NCBI GenBank assembly: GCA_036555615.1 | Contig: DATBKZ010000095.1 | Location: 1 to 46,640, forward strand | Direction of reading: 5' to 3' | Source: SG8-41 sp036555615 | Lineage (GTDB): Bacteria; Pseudomonadota; Gammaproteobacteria; Burkholderiales; SG8-41 | DNA: 46,640 bases | Shown here: positions 39,183-46,640 of the stretch, one piece after another | How the letters are laid out: each line of letters begins with the position of its first letter | Position numbering within the stretch: position 1 is the stretch's first letter | Notes under the pieces: model-generated | Database searches by the model: none | Told to the model about the DNA's origin: nothing | Seen by the model: only the letters and a program-made list of their open reading frames with translations | Program-made: the position numbers and the translations under genes

Positions 39183-40361
39183 ATGAAGCGCAATCGCATA
39201 CTCACCACTCACGCGGGGTCGCTTCCGCGCTCCGAAGAGCTCGCCGCGCTGGTCTTCGCCCGGGCCGAGAGCCGGAGCTACGACCGGAACGCGCTGGCGC
39301 GGCTTCTCAAGCGCGAGGTCGCAGAAATCGTGCGCAAGCAGATCGGGTGCGGCGTGGACAGCGTCAACGACGGCGAACTCGGCAAGACGAATTTCAACAA
39401 TTACGTGCGCGAGCGCCTCGCAGGCTTCGAGACGCGGCCTTACGTGGCGGGCAAGAGCCCGAAGCCGCTCTCTATCGCCGGACGGGACCTCCTCAAGTTC
39501 CCCGGCTATTTCGCCGCGGGCGGCCGCGGCTTCGGCGCCTTCGCGGGCTCCGGGCCGAGCCGGCCGCAGGTCTTCTGCGTCGCCCCGCTCCAGTACATCG
39601 GCCACGCCGCGCTCAAGGAAGATCTCGACAACTTCAGGGCGGCGCTTCGCGGCACAGGAGCGGCCGATGCGTTCATGTCCGCGAACACGCCCGGCACGAT
39701 CGAGCACTGGCTGCGCAACGAGCACTACGCCGATGAGGAGGCGTTCGTCTATGCCATCGCGGAAGCCATGCGCGAGGAGTACCAGGCGATCGTTGAGGCG
39801 GGCTTCGTCCTGCAGATCGACGACCCGGATCTCCCCGACGGTTGGCAGATGTATCCCGGGAAGACCGTTGCCGAGTACCGCCGCTACGCCACGATGCGGG
39901 TCGATGCGCTGAACCACGCGCTGCGCGGCATTCCCCGGGAGAAGATCCGGCTGCACGTCTGCTGGGGCAGCTTCCACGGGCCCCACGAGCACGACATCCC
40001 GCTCGAGCGCATCGTCGACATCATTTTCCGGGTGCGGGCTTCAGCCTACTCGATCGAGGCCTCCAATCCCCGCCATCAGCACGAGTGGCGCGTGTTCGAG
40101 GAGGTGGAGCTGCCCGAGGGCGCCGTGCTGATTCCCGGCGTCGTCGGCCACTACTCCGACTTCATCGAGCACGCGGAGCTGGTGGCCGAGCGCCTCGTGC
40201 GCTACGCGAATCTTGTCGGGCGCGAGAACGTGATGGCGGGAACCGACTGCGGCCTGGGACCGCGCGTCGGGCATCCGAGCATCGCGTGGGCGAAGCTCGA
40301 AGCGCTTGCTGCGGGCGCGCGCCTAGCGACGCGGCGGCTTTGGCCGCGCCGCGCGCGCTAG
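39183..40361 (+). CDS. Cobalamin-independent methionine synthase II-like protein
   Basis: A 392-residue protein related to the C-terminal half of MetE: HAGSLPRSEEL, GVDSVNDGELGKTNFNNYV, then zinc-site motifs LHVCWGSFHGPHEHD and GTDCGLGPRVGHPSIAWAK (His/Cys ligands). Stand-alone C-terminal halves are often methyltransferases acting on other donors, such as xenobiotic or aromatic methyl groups. GGGAGG lies ~10 nt before the ATG. Its 3' end overlaps the convergent aldolase-family gene by 39 nt. Confidence 0.85.
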   Translation: MKRNRILTTHAGSLPRSEELAALVFARAESRSYDRNALARLLKREVAEIVRKQIGCGVDSVNDGELGKTNFNNYVRERLAGFETRPYVAGKSPKPLSIAGRDLLKFPGYFAAGGRGFGAFAGSGPSRPQVFCVAPLQYIGHAALKEDLDNFRAALRGTGAADAFMSANTPGTIEHWLRNEHYADEEAFVYAIAEAMREEYQAIVEAGFVLQIDDPDLPDGWQMYPGKTVAEYRRYATMRVDALNHALRGIPREKIRLHVCWGSFHGPHEHDIPLERIVDIIFRVRASAYSIEASNPRHQHEWRVFEEVELPEGAVLIPGVVGHYSDFIEHAELVAERLVRYANLVGRENVMAGTDCGLGPRVGHPSIAWAKLEALAAGARLATRRLWPRRAR

Positions 40362-41042
40362 CCAGAGCCCCCACGGGCGGTCGATGACGCTGTCGTTGGT
40401 CCGCGCGGCGTTCGCGGCCTCGGCGTCGTTGAGATAAGTAATCGCGCCAAGCCGCAAGGCCTCGGACTGCAGGCGCGCGTTCACCTCCCCGTAGATCGCT
40501 CGATAGACCACCTGCTTCAGCGTGGCGCCGACTGCGACCGAGCCGTGGCCACGCATCAGCGCGAAGGGCGCCTTCCCCAACGTGCGCGCGAGCGCCGCAC
40601 CGAGCTTGCGATCGCGGATCAGCATGTCGGTTGCGGGGCCGCCTGCCTCTCGGATCTCGAAGATCGGCGTCGCCTGGCCAAGAAAGCCGCTCATGTGAAA
40701 TACCGGCTTGAGGGGCGTCCCGGTGATGCCGAACGGGATCAGCGAAGGCGAATGGCTGTGCACCACGGCCACGACGTCGGGACGTGCGCGGTAGATCTCG
40801 CTGTGAATATAGCGCTCGAGGTAGGGCCGCCGGCCGCGTGGATTGATCGGCTCGCCGTCCATGCCGAACTCCATCACGTCGCGCGCGGTCACGGTCGCGG
40901 GCGCGATGCTCCGGGAAAGGAGAAAGCGTTCGGGATCGCGTTCGTCCCGCACGCTGACGTGGCCGAACCCGTCCACCACCCCTTCCTTGAAGAGTATGTG
41001 GTTCGCGCTGACGAGATCGTCGATCAACCCCTTTCGGCTCAT
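40323..41042 (-). CDS. Class II aldolase/adducin family protein (possible aromatic decarboxylase or aldolase)
   Basis: A 239-residue protein with the metal site VVHSHSPS (His95, His97) and ALMRGHGSVA (His166), plus a GHVSVR start motif. Zn-dependent members split sugar phosphates; others in ring-cleavage clusters decarboxylate dihydroxyphthalates. Following ligB, a Bug receptor and ligA on the same strand, it probably acts in the same aromatic pathway, 33 nt after ligA. Confidence 0.85.
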   Translation of the reverse strand: MSRKGLIDDLVSANHILFKEGVVDGFGHVSVRDERDPERFLLSRSIAPATVTARDVMEFGMDGEPINPRGRRPYLERYIHSEIYRARPDVVAVVHSHSPSLIPFGITGTPLKPVFHMSGFLGQATPIFEIREAGGPATDMLIRDRKLGAALARTLGKAPFALMRGHGSVAVGATLKQVVYRAIYGEVNARLQSEALRLGAITYLNDAEAANAARTNDSVIDRPWGLWLARAARPKPPRR

Positions 41043-41075
41043 GAATACTCCACGGATGCGTCACGCCGTCGGCGC

Positions 41076-41435
41076 CTAGCGTGCGCCGGGGACGTTCCGC
41101 GTCTTGAGAAACGCTTCGAGCGTCTCGCCCCGGAAGGCCGCGACCATCTCGGGATTGGAGACGCCCTTCACGCGCGCGAGCTTCTCGAGGCAGAAAAAGC
41201 TCGCGCCGAATCGAATCAGCGCGGCCCAATCGAGGTCGCGCACCATGCGCCGCTCCTCGGCATCGAGGCTCGCCTTCCCGAACGCGGCCTCCGGATCCTC
41301 CTTGAACAGCGCGCGCTTCTCGGGCCGGGTCAGTCCGTGCAGAAAGCGGTTCAGCCGCAGCGCGCGGGCGCTGCGCTGCAGGTCGAAGAGATAGGTTCCC
41401 GGCAGCGACTCGATGCCCTTGAGCTGCGGATTCAT
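41076..41435 (-). CDS. LigA-type alpha subunit of an extradiol (protocatechuate 4,5-) dioxygenase
   Basis: A 119-residue helical protein of the LigA family: LFDLQRSARALRLNRFLHGLTRPEKRALF, the pattern that caps the active site of the class III dioxygenase beta subunit, and RDLDWAALIRFGASFFCLEKLARVKG. The matching beta subunit lies two genes upstream at 42474; a Bug receptor gene separates them. Starts 1 nt after the receptor stop. Confidence 0.88.
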   Translation of the reverse strand: MNPQLKGIESLPGTYLFDLQRSARALRLNRFLHGLTRPEKRALFKEDPEAAFGKASLDAEERRMVRDLDWAALIRFGASFFCLEKLARVKGVSNPEMVAAFRGETLEAFLKTRNVPGAR

Positions 41436-41436
41436 T

Positions 41437-42435
41437 TCAGTCGATTCTCACGCCAGCGGATTTCACGACCTCGCCGAACTTGGCGTAGTCGGCCCGGATC
41501 AGCGCGGAGAACTCCTTGGGCGTGGTCACGAAGGGGTCGAGCGCGATCTTGCGGATGCGCGCGGCCGTCTCTGGATCGGTCAGCCCGCGGCGCGCCTCGG
41601 CCCGCACGCGCTCGAGCACGGGTGCCGGCAGCCCCGCCGGCGCGAACAGGCCGAGCCAGGGATTTACCTCGACCCCGGGAAAGAATTCGGAGAGCGCGGG
41701 CAGGTCGGGGTATGCCGAGTTGCGCCGCCCCGCCAGGGCGAGCGCGCGCAGCTTGCCCGCGCGAACGTAGGGCGCGGCCGAGCTCCCGCCGAACATCACG
41801 GACACCTCGCCGCCAAAGAGCGCGACCAGGGCCGGGCCGCCGCCCTTGTACGGCACGTGCACGAGGTGGATGCCGGTGCGGCTCTTCAGCAACTCCATGG
41901 CAAGGTGATGCTGGCTGCCATTGCCGATGGAGGCGTAGGCGAGCGGCGGGCGCGCCTTGCGCGCGTAGTCCACGAACTCCTTCGGATTCTTCACCGGAAG
42001 CGACGGATGGACCGCGAGCAGCATCTGGGTCGAGACCAGGCTCGCGACAGGCGTCAGATCCTTCAGGGTGTCGTATGGGAGCTTGCGGTACACGTGCGGG
42101 CTGATGACGATCTGGCCGTCCGCCGCCAGAAACAGCGTGTGGCCGTCCGGTGTCGCCCGCACCGCGATCTCGGCCGCGATATTGCCGTTGGAGCCGGGCC
42201 GATTGTCCACCACCACCGTCTGGCCCAGCAGCTCGGTCAGCTTCGGCGCCATGACGCGCGCAAGGTTATCCGTCGCTCCGCCCGGGGGGTTCGGCACCAG
42301 AAGCCGGATGGGGCGCACGGGGTATTGCTGGGCGCTGACGGTGGCGCTTGCGAGCACCAGAACAAGTGCCGCAACCAGCTCCCACCACCCCGGCGCTTTG
42401 CGCCACCCCTCCTCAGGCAGGAGGGGATGGTTCAT
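41437..42435 (-). CDS. Bug-family tripartite tricarboxylate transporter substrate-binding protein (4)
   Basis: A ~332-residue receptor with YPVRPIRLLVPNPPGGATDNLAR, VVDNRPGSNGNIAAEIAVRATPDGHT and VHVPYKGGGPALVALFGGEV. The N-terminus is odd: residues NHPLLPEEGWRKAPGWW come from an intergenic repeat copy, then LVAALVLVLASATVSAQQ forms the signal helix. ATG 42435 has AGGG upstream; ATG 42447 is an alternative. Sits between ligB and ligA, so an aromatic acid is the likely ligand. Confidence 0.85.
   Translation of the reverse strand: MNHPLLPEEGWRKAPGWWELVAALVLVLASATVSAQQYPVRPIRLLVPNPPGGATDNLARVMAPKLTELLGQTVVVDNRPGSNGNIAAEIAVRATPDGHTLFLAADGQIVISPHVYRKLPYDTLKDLTPVASLVSTQMLLAVHPSLPVKNPKEFVDYARKARPPLAYASIGNGSQHHLAMELLKSRTGIHLVHVPYKGGGPALVALFGGEVSVMFGGSSAAPYVRAGKLRALALAGRRNSAYPDLPALSEFFPGVEVNPWLGLFAPAGLPAPVLERVRAEARRGLTDPETAARIRKIALDPFVTTPKEFSALIRADYAKFGEVVKSAGVRID
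42378..42427. repeat. Dispersed palindromic repeat, copy 4 (minus orientation)
   Basis: CTCCCACCACCCCGGCGCTTTGCGCCACCCCTCCTCAGGCAGGAGGGG: middle hairpin GGCGC-ttt-GCGCC and end hairpin. It overlaps the start of the fourth Bug gene and encodes its n-region. Confidence 0.65.
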
Positions 42436-42473
42436 CTCATCCCTCATCCCTCATCCTCAGTCCTCAGTAGTCC

Positions 42474-43316
42474 TCAACCTGCCGGCTCCTCGAACAGCGC
42501 GACCGCCATGCTCGCTGTCATCGGCAGGTAGCAGTTCTGGTGAATTTTCTTCGCGCGGTCGGAGAGCGCGCCGCGCATCGCGAGCCACATGACTTCCTCG
42601 GCGCCTTCCGTGCCGCCGAGCCGGATGTAGTCGGCGTGCGTCATCTTCGTGAGCGTCGCGGGGTCGCGCTCGATGAGGTCCAGGAAGCGCATGTCCCACT
42701 CGAGATTGTTGAAGCCGGCGCGCTCGCCGTTCATCTGGTGCGAGAGGCCGCCGGTGCCGACGACGACGACCCTGAGGTCCTCGGCATACGCCTCCACCGC
42801 GCGCCGCACCGCCTGCCCGAGCTTGTAGCACCGCAGCGGCGTCGGCAGCGGGTGCTGGAGCACGTTGATCTCGACCGGCACGATGCGTCCGGGCCAGTCT
42901 GGCGCCGGCGGCCAAAACATCGTGAGCGGCGAATGACAACCATGGTCGATCGGCAGGTCCTGGAACACGGAAATGTCGAACTCCTCGTTCACGAGCCATT
43001 CCGCCATGTGCCGCGCCAGCGCCGGATGGCCCTTCAGCGGCGGGACGGGACGCGGCCCGAGCCCCTCGTCCGCGATCGGGTACTCAGCGCTCACCCCGAG
43101 CGCGAAAGTCGGATAGTGGTCGAAGAAGAACGTCGTGGCATGGTCGTTGTAGAAGAACACCAGCACGTCGGGCCGGCGCTCGGCCATCCAGCGGGTAACC
43201 GGCTCGTAGCCCTTGAACAGCGGCGCCCAGTCCGGGTCGTTGCGCTTGCCGCGGTCGTACGCCATCGCGATCGTGGGCACGTGGGAGGTGCCGATGCCGC
43301 CGATGATGGTAGCCAT
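42474..43316 (-). CDS. LigB-type extradiol ring-cleavage dioxygenase beta subunit (protocatechuate/gallate type)
   Basis: A 280-residue class III dioxygenase catalytic subunit: Fe ligands His12 (GTSHVPT), His59 (YNDHATTFF) and a Glu at 240-241 (GAEEVMW), catalytic His193 (GTGGLSHQM). The set of residues matches LigB from the protocatechuate 4,5-dioxygenase of Sphingobium; gallate dioxygenases are also close. It opens a catechol ring next to the hydroxyls using O2. First gene of the ligB-bug-ligA-aldolase cluster. Confidence 0.9.
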   Translation of the reverse strand: MATIIGGIGTSHVPTIAMAYDRGKRNDPDWAPLFKGYEPVTRWMAERRPDVLVFFYNDHATTFFFDHYPTFALGVSAEYPIADEGLGPRPVPPLKGHPALARHMAEWLVNEEFDISVFQDLPIDHGCHSPLTMFWPPAPDWPGRIVPVEINVLQHPLPTPLRCYKLGQAVRRAVEAYAEDLRVVVVGTGGLSHQMNGERAGFNNLEWDMRFLDLIERDPATLTKMTHADYIRLGGTEGAEEVMWLAMRGALSDRAKKIHQNCYLPMTASMAVALFEEPAG

Positions 43317-43407
43317 GGAGGATAGTATGCCCGAATGCCACCTGAGAGGACGGAGTGTCCGGGTGACAAGCCCATCCCCTCATCCCTCCGCCCTCATCCC
43401 TCGCCGA

Positions 43408-44187
43408 TCACTGATCGGCGAACTCGAACTCGGCGACGATGACGTGGTGGTCGGAGGCGGGCGTCGGCTTCACGACGTGGCTCACCAGGCGCAGGTGGCT
43501 GTTGTAGAAGATGTGATCGAGCACGTACGCGTGGCGGCGCCAGGTCGGCTCGCGATTCTGCACCGTCTGGAAGCCGGCCGCCGCGAACTGCCGGGCGAGC
43601 GCCTCGTGGGTGACGACATTGAAATCGCCCGCGACGACCGTCGGCCCGCTCGAAGCGCGCGCCGCCTCGAGGACGAGCCGCGGCTGCAGCGAGTATTCGG
43701 TCGAATCCGTATTGAGCATGAACAGGGCAAGCAAATGCGTGTTGAACACGCGCAGATCGCGTCCGGCCACCGTGGTGGTCGCGCCGATCAGCAGGCGGTC
43801 GGTGGGCGTGTGCCTCCTGCCCTGGAACTCGAACTCGACGCGGGGCGAGGGCAGGTCCCGCCGCAGGATCTCGCGCAGGGGCGCCCTGGAGAATATCGCG
43901 AGCCCGATCCCGAACGGCAGCTCGCCCGGGTCCGGCCGGGGGTAGGAAAAATAGCTGTGGTAGCCGTCAAGCTTCGCGCGCAGCCGCGTGTAATTCGGCG
44001 GAGGGCTCTTCTGCACCCCGCCCGCCTGCCCGCGTTCCACTTCCTGCAGCAGCAGGATGTCCGCGCCGTGGCCGCGGATCTCGCCGATCGTGAGATCGAG
44101 GTCTATCGGGGCGTGGTCGGGATCGGCCTCGTCCCACACCTGCCCGTACTGCATGTTGAACTGCAAGATCTTGAACCGCATTGTCAT
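43408..44187 (-). CDS. Endonuclease/exonuclease/phosphatase-fold family protein
   Basis: A ~259-residue protein with the EEP motifs: LQFNMQYG (metal-binding Asn), ILLLQEVERG (catalytic Glu), RVFNTHLLAL, VVAGDFNVV (catalytic Asp-Asn) and the end TPASDHHVIVAEF (SDHH). Phosphodiesterase activity on nucleic acid or phospholipid headgroups is expected; substrate unknown. No signal peptide. ATG 44187 or 44181 (two codons apart) both possible. Confidence 0.88.
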   Translation of the reverse strand: MTMRFKILQFNMQYGQVWDEADPDHAPIDLDLTIGEIRGHGADILLLQEVERGQAGGVQKSPPPNYTRLRAKLDGYHSYFSYPRPDPGELPFGIGLAIFSRAPLREILRRDLPSPRVEFEFQGRRHTPTDRLLIGATTTVAGRDLRVFNTHLLALFMLNTDSTEYSLQPRLVLEAARASSGPTVVAGDFNVVTHEALARQFAAAGFQTVQNREPTWRRHAYVLDHIFYNSHLRLVSHVVKPTPASDHHVIVAEFEFADQ

Positions 44188-44238
44188 TGGCGTTCCGGCG
44201 CGCGGGGCGCCGAACGCCAATATAACATCGAGGCTTGC

Positions 44239-44385
44239 CTATGCTGATCGCGCCTGAACGGCGGCGCGCACTCTGAGAACGACGAGGGCGGCGACGGCGA
44301 TGACGAGGAGCGCGGCGATCACGCCCAACTGCCACACCGGCCCGCAATCGGTCATGCCCAGCGTGCCAGCAGTGCAGGAGCGCAC
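44239..44385 (-). CDS. Possible small one-helix membrane protein, start uncertain
   Basis: From GTG 44385 a 48-residue peptide: VRSCTAGTLGMTDCGPVW then a helix LGVIAALLVIAVAALVVL and a short basic tail. AGGGGA lies upstream before three ATC codons (44398-44392), so the original ATG may have been lost or a rare start is used. Two cysteines lie in the N-terminal loop. Moderate hydrophobic pattern is the only evidence of coding. Confidence 0.35.
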   Translation of the reverse strand: MRSCTAGTLGMTDCGPVWQLGVIAALLVIAVAALVVLRVRAAVQARSA

Positions 44386-44462
44386 GTATTCGATGATGAT
44401 TCCCCTGTCTCCCACTTCGAGATTCCGTTCTGCTTGTTCTGACGACGAGCTACGCTAACATT

Positions 44463-44514
44463 ACCCGGACAATAACCGAACGGCACTGCGTCACGCGGTC
44501 GGCACTGTCCGGGT
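44463..44514. repeat. Long inverted repeat/hairpin
   Basis: ACCCGGACA (44463-44471) and TGTCCGGGT (44506-44514) pair perfectly, with an inner CCGA/TCGG pair. It lies in the 250-nt gap between the doxX-like gene and the small ORF, with no gene in that gap; it could be a terminator or a regulatory structure. Confidence 0.45.
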
Positions 44515-44634
44515 GGCTGAGGGCGCCACCCCAAGTCGCGACCGCTGCGTTTCTTAGTCGAAACCTCCTGCGAAAAAAGCCCAAACGGCTGCGCGGCGAG
44601 CAATATTCACGGCTTGCGCCGGCCTGACGGAAGC

Positions 44635-45021
44635 TCATCCCTTGACGCTCTCGAGCAGCAGGAAAAGGCCGCCCAGGATCGCAATGCCATTGAGGAGGAG
44701 CAGCCGCGTGACGTTGCGCCGGCCGGGGTCCTGCACCCTCCAGTAGCGGTGGAAAAGCGCATTCGCCGCCACGGTGAATACGATGAGGAGCCAGGCGCCG
44801 ATTTCGGCGTGCCAGTCCGCCAGCACGAGGGCACAGCCGGCGAATTGCACCGCGAGTCCCGCCCAGAACGCCGCTGCGGGAAAGGGGACGCCGAACCCGG
44901 CGAGAAGCGCGATGTGATCCTTCACCCGCTCCGCAGTGAGATTGAATAGCCCGGCGGCCACGAAGAAGCCGACGATGAGCAGCCGCCCGGCGAGCTCCCC
45001 CCACGACGCGTCGCCGGTCAT
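44635..45021 (-). CDS. DoxX family membrane protein
   Basis: A 128-residue protein with four hydrophobic helices: LAGRLLIVGFFVAAGLFNLT, GVPFPAAAFWAGLAVQFAGCALVL, WLLIVFTVAANALFHRYW and LLLLNGIAILGGLFLLLE. LLIVGFFVAAGLFNL with a central G-V-P-F-P loop is the DoxX/SURF4-like pattern. Role unclear; membrane redox links are known for some relatives. ATG 45021 begins 1 nt after the stop of the TPP enzyme gene. Confidence 0.8.
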   Translation of the reverse strand: MTGDASWGELAGRLLIVGFFVAAGLFNLTAERVKDHIALLAGFGVPFPAAAFWAGLAVQFAGCALVLADWHAEIGAWLLIVFTVAANALFHRYWRVQDPGRRNVTRLLLLNGIAILGGLFLLLESVKG

Positions 45022-45022
45022 G

Positions 45023-46640
45023 TCAGAGCGCGGTGATCTTCGCGTGCAGCACCGCCGGACGGCCGTCGCGCACCGCGGCGAGGCAGCGCCGGATCGCGTC
45101 CGGAACGGCTTCGGGGTCCGTGAGCATCTCGCCGTAGCCGCCCGCCGCCTCGCAGATCTTCCCGAAGTCGGCGTCGGGCGCAAGCCGCGCGCCGAACTCG
45201 TCCATCGCCTTGGCCGCGCCTTCTGGATACATGCGCAGCGTCGATTCCTTCACCGCCGACCAGCCCGAGTTATCGAGCACGACGGTGAAGATGGGCAGGC
45301 CGTATTGCCGGGAGACGGCATAGGCCGAGGACGGGTTGCCGAAATAGAAGCTGCCGTCTCCGACCACCTGCACCACGGTTGCCCCGGGCCGGGCGAGCTT
45401 GGCGCCGAGCGCCATGCCGTTCGAATAGCCGAGCGCGCCGCCGGAGCAGCCGAGCGCCGTGCCCGACCGGGTGCGCGGGATCTGGCGGTACACGAGCGCC
45501 GCGTTGCGTATCGACTCGTTCACGAGGATGTCGTCCTCGCCGATTACTTTCGCGACCTCCGCGCAGAGATAATGCGCATTGACCGCTCCCCGAGCCCCCT
45601 TGTTCGCGGCGAGCTTCGCAGTCTCCGCGCGGCGCTCGTCATGGTCGCGAGTGATCGCGTCGAGGCGCCGGGCGGTCGCCTCGCGGAATGCCGGCGTCGC
45701 TTTCGCCTTGAGCGCCTCGATTATCTGCGCGAGGACGATCGTGCTGTCGCCGGCCAGGCGCAGATTCGACGGGAAGCCCCAGATCGGCGAGCGCTCCTTG
45801 ACCGGATCGACGTCGATGTGCGCCCACCAGGTCTGCGGATTCTCGCGGGTATCGCTCGGAATCCACGGCACGTCCACGTCCACCAGCAGCCCGACGTCGG
45901 CCTCCGCCACGTGCCGGCCCGGCGCCTGGCCGCCATAGCACGGCGAGTTGCGCGCGATGTTCAAGTGCAGGGGATTGAACTCGAACACGCGGACGCCGGC
46001 CGTGCGCGCGAGCTCCTCGATCAGGCCCGGCGCGCGCGGATTGCGGCCCGCATACGAGGAAATGAGGATCGGGTGCTGCGCGGAAAGCAGGCGCTCCACG
46101 ATCGCGGCGACCGCTTCTGCTGGCGCGGCGCCGCCACCGACCGCCCCATAGCGTGCCTCCGGAAAGGAGCGCACCGCCGCGGCGTCCCAGGTCTGCGCGA
46201 GCGTCTCGCGCGGCAGCATCAGGTACACCGGTCCCCGCGGGTCGCTGTGCGCGACGCTGTGGGCGCGCCGCAGCACCTCCTTGGTGATGACGCCCGAGGG
46301 CAGCGTCCACTCCCACTTCACGTAGTTGCGGACGATGCCGCCCTGGTCGAACGGCTCCTGGATGAAATGCACGTAGGTGTCGCGCGAGCCGGGGAGCTCC
46401 CCCCGCACGGTGTAGGGCGCCTTGCCCGCGATGAGGATCAGGGGCACGCGCGAGCGGCAGGCATCGTGCAGCCCCATGGCCGCGTTCGCCGTGCCCGCGT
46501 CCACGTGCACCATCACCGCCTGCCCGCGGCCGGTCGCCATCGCGTAGCCGATGGCCATCTGCACGGCGGTGTTCTCGTGCGGGCAGAGCAGCGTCTTCGG
46601 GAACTTGCGGCCCTCGGCGCGCCAGCGCGCCATCTCCTCG
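45023..46640 (-). CDS. Thiamine pyrophosphate-binding enzyme (acetolactate synthase-like), N-terminus cut by window edge
   Basis: At least 538 residues, open at the right edge; the first ~35 residues of the family are missing. Visible features: CPHENTAVQMAIGYAMATG with the cofactor-activating Glu, the central FAD/CoA-like domain (HPILISSYAGRNPRAP), and the TPP-Mg motif VVQVVGDGSFYFGNPSSAYAVSRQYGLPIFTVVLDNSGW (GDG...N). Substrate unknown: acetolactate synthase, benzoylformate decarboxylase and oxalyl-CoA decarboxylase share the fold. Followed by doxX-like gene 1 nt later. Confidence 0.88.
   Translation of the reverse strand, partial: EEMARWRAEGRKFPKTLLCPHENTAVQMAIGYAMATGRGQAVMVHVDAGTANAAMGLHDACRSRVPLILIAGKAPYTVRGELPGSRDTYVHFIQEPFDQGGIVRNYVKWEWTLPSGVITKEVLRRAHSVAHSDPRGPVYLMLPRETLAQTWDAAAVRSFPEARYGAVGGGAAPAEAVAAIVERLLSAQHPILISSYAGRNPRAPGLIEELARTAGVRVFEFNPLHLNIARNSPCYGGQAPGRHVAEADVGLLVDVDVPWIPSDTRENPQTWWAHIDVDPVKERSPIWGFPSNLRLAGDSTIVLAQIIEALKAKATPAFREATARRLDAITRDHDERRAETAKLAANKGARGAVNAHYLCAEVAKVIGEDDILVNESIRNAALVYRQIPRTRSGTALGCSGGALGYSNGMALGAKLARPGATVVQVVGDGSFYFGNPSSAYAVSRQYGLPIFTVVLDNSGWSAVKESTLRMYPEGAAKAMDEFGARLAPDADFGKICEAAGGYGEMLTDPEAVPDAIRRCLAAVRDGRPAVLHAKITAL

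Noticed and set aside
37154..39736. 860-codon plus-strand frame opposite the ABC transporter and into the MetE-like gene
   Set aside because: Antisense shadow; composition is Arg/His/Ala-rich and contradicts the clear ABC transporter and MetE-like frames.

Overview
The window is high-GC DNA, densely coded on both strands, with short intergenic gaps and strong Shine-Dalgarno sequences. The gene content suggests an unclassified betaproteobacterium (Burkholderiales-like), probably from soil or groundwater: four Bug-type receptors of tripartite tricarboxylate transporters, a LigAB-type ring-cleavage dioxygenase, KdpDE/KdpFABC, a TorF-like porin and a lipid A deacylase. No rRNA, tRNA, CRISPR array, prophage or intact insertion sequence was seen.

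Layout. 1-5.6 kb (+): end of a TPP enzyme, a hydroxyacid dehydrogenase, two tandem exported small proteins, a NIPSNAP protein, an acyl-CoA dehydrogenase and a glyoxalase-fold protein. 5.6-9.0 kb (-): a UGSC-family gene interrupted by an in-frame UGA that reads best as selenocysteine, followed by a RidA gene and preceded by an LpxR-like gene and a decayed second copy of the UGSC 5' end. 9-18.8 kb: mixed catabolic genes (Bug receptors, amidohydrolase, flavin monooxygenase, TauD-type dioxygenase, cyclase, crotonase). 18.9-29.5 kb (-): a potassium-stress block with kdpE, kdpD, a torF-like porin, kdpC, kdpA, kdpB and kdpF, plus several unannotated one-helix micropeptides, a stand-alone IS110-type N-terminal domain and a Cys-rich small protein. 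29.7-37.2 kb: small stress and housekeeping-type genes, an AraC regulator, a hydrolase and two tandem exported methyltransferases. 37.2-46.6 kb: an MsbA-like exporter, a MetE-like enzyme, a LigB/Bug/LigA/class II aldolase cluster for aromatic ring cleavage, a nuclease/phosphatase-fold protein, DoxX, and a TPP enzyme cut by the right edge.

The two most interesting systems are these. First, the UGSC selenoprotein: UGA lies exactly at the U of a U-G-S-C motif, the frame continues for about 460 codons, and a GC-rich hairpin of bacterial SECIS geometry follows. Second, the kdp region: three separate minus-strand promoters share a 21-nt box with 11-nt-spaced direct repeats (OmpR/PhoB-type, probably KdpE), each followed after exactly 7 nt by a -10-like hexamer. 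They drive the kdp operon, an upstream four-gene micropeptide/IS110-domain operon and a lone 57-residue membrane peptide, suggesting a KdpE regulon of small membrane proteins beyond the pump itself.
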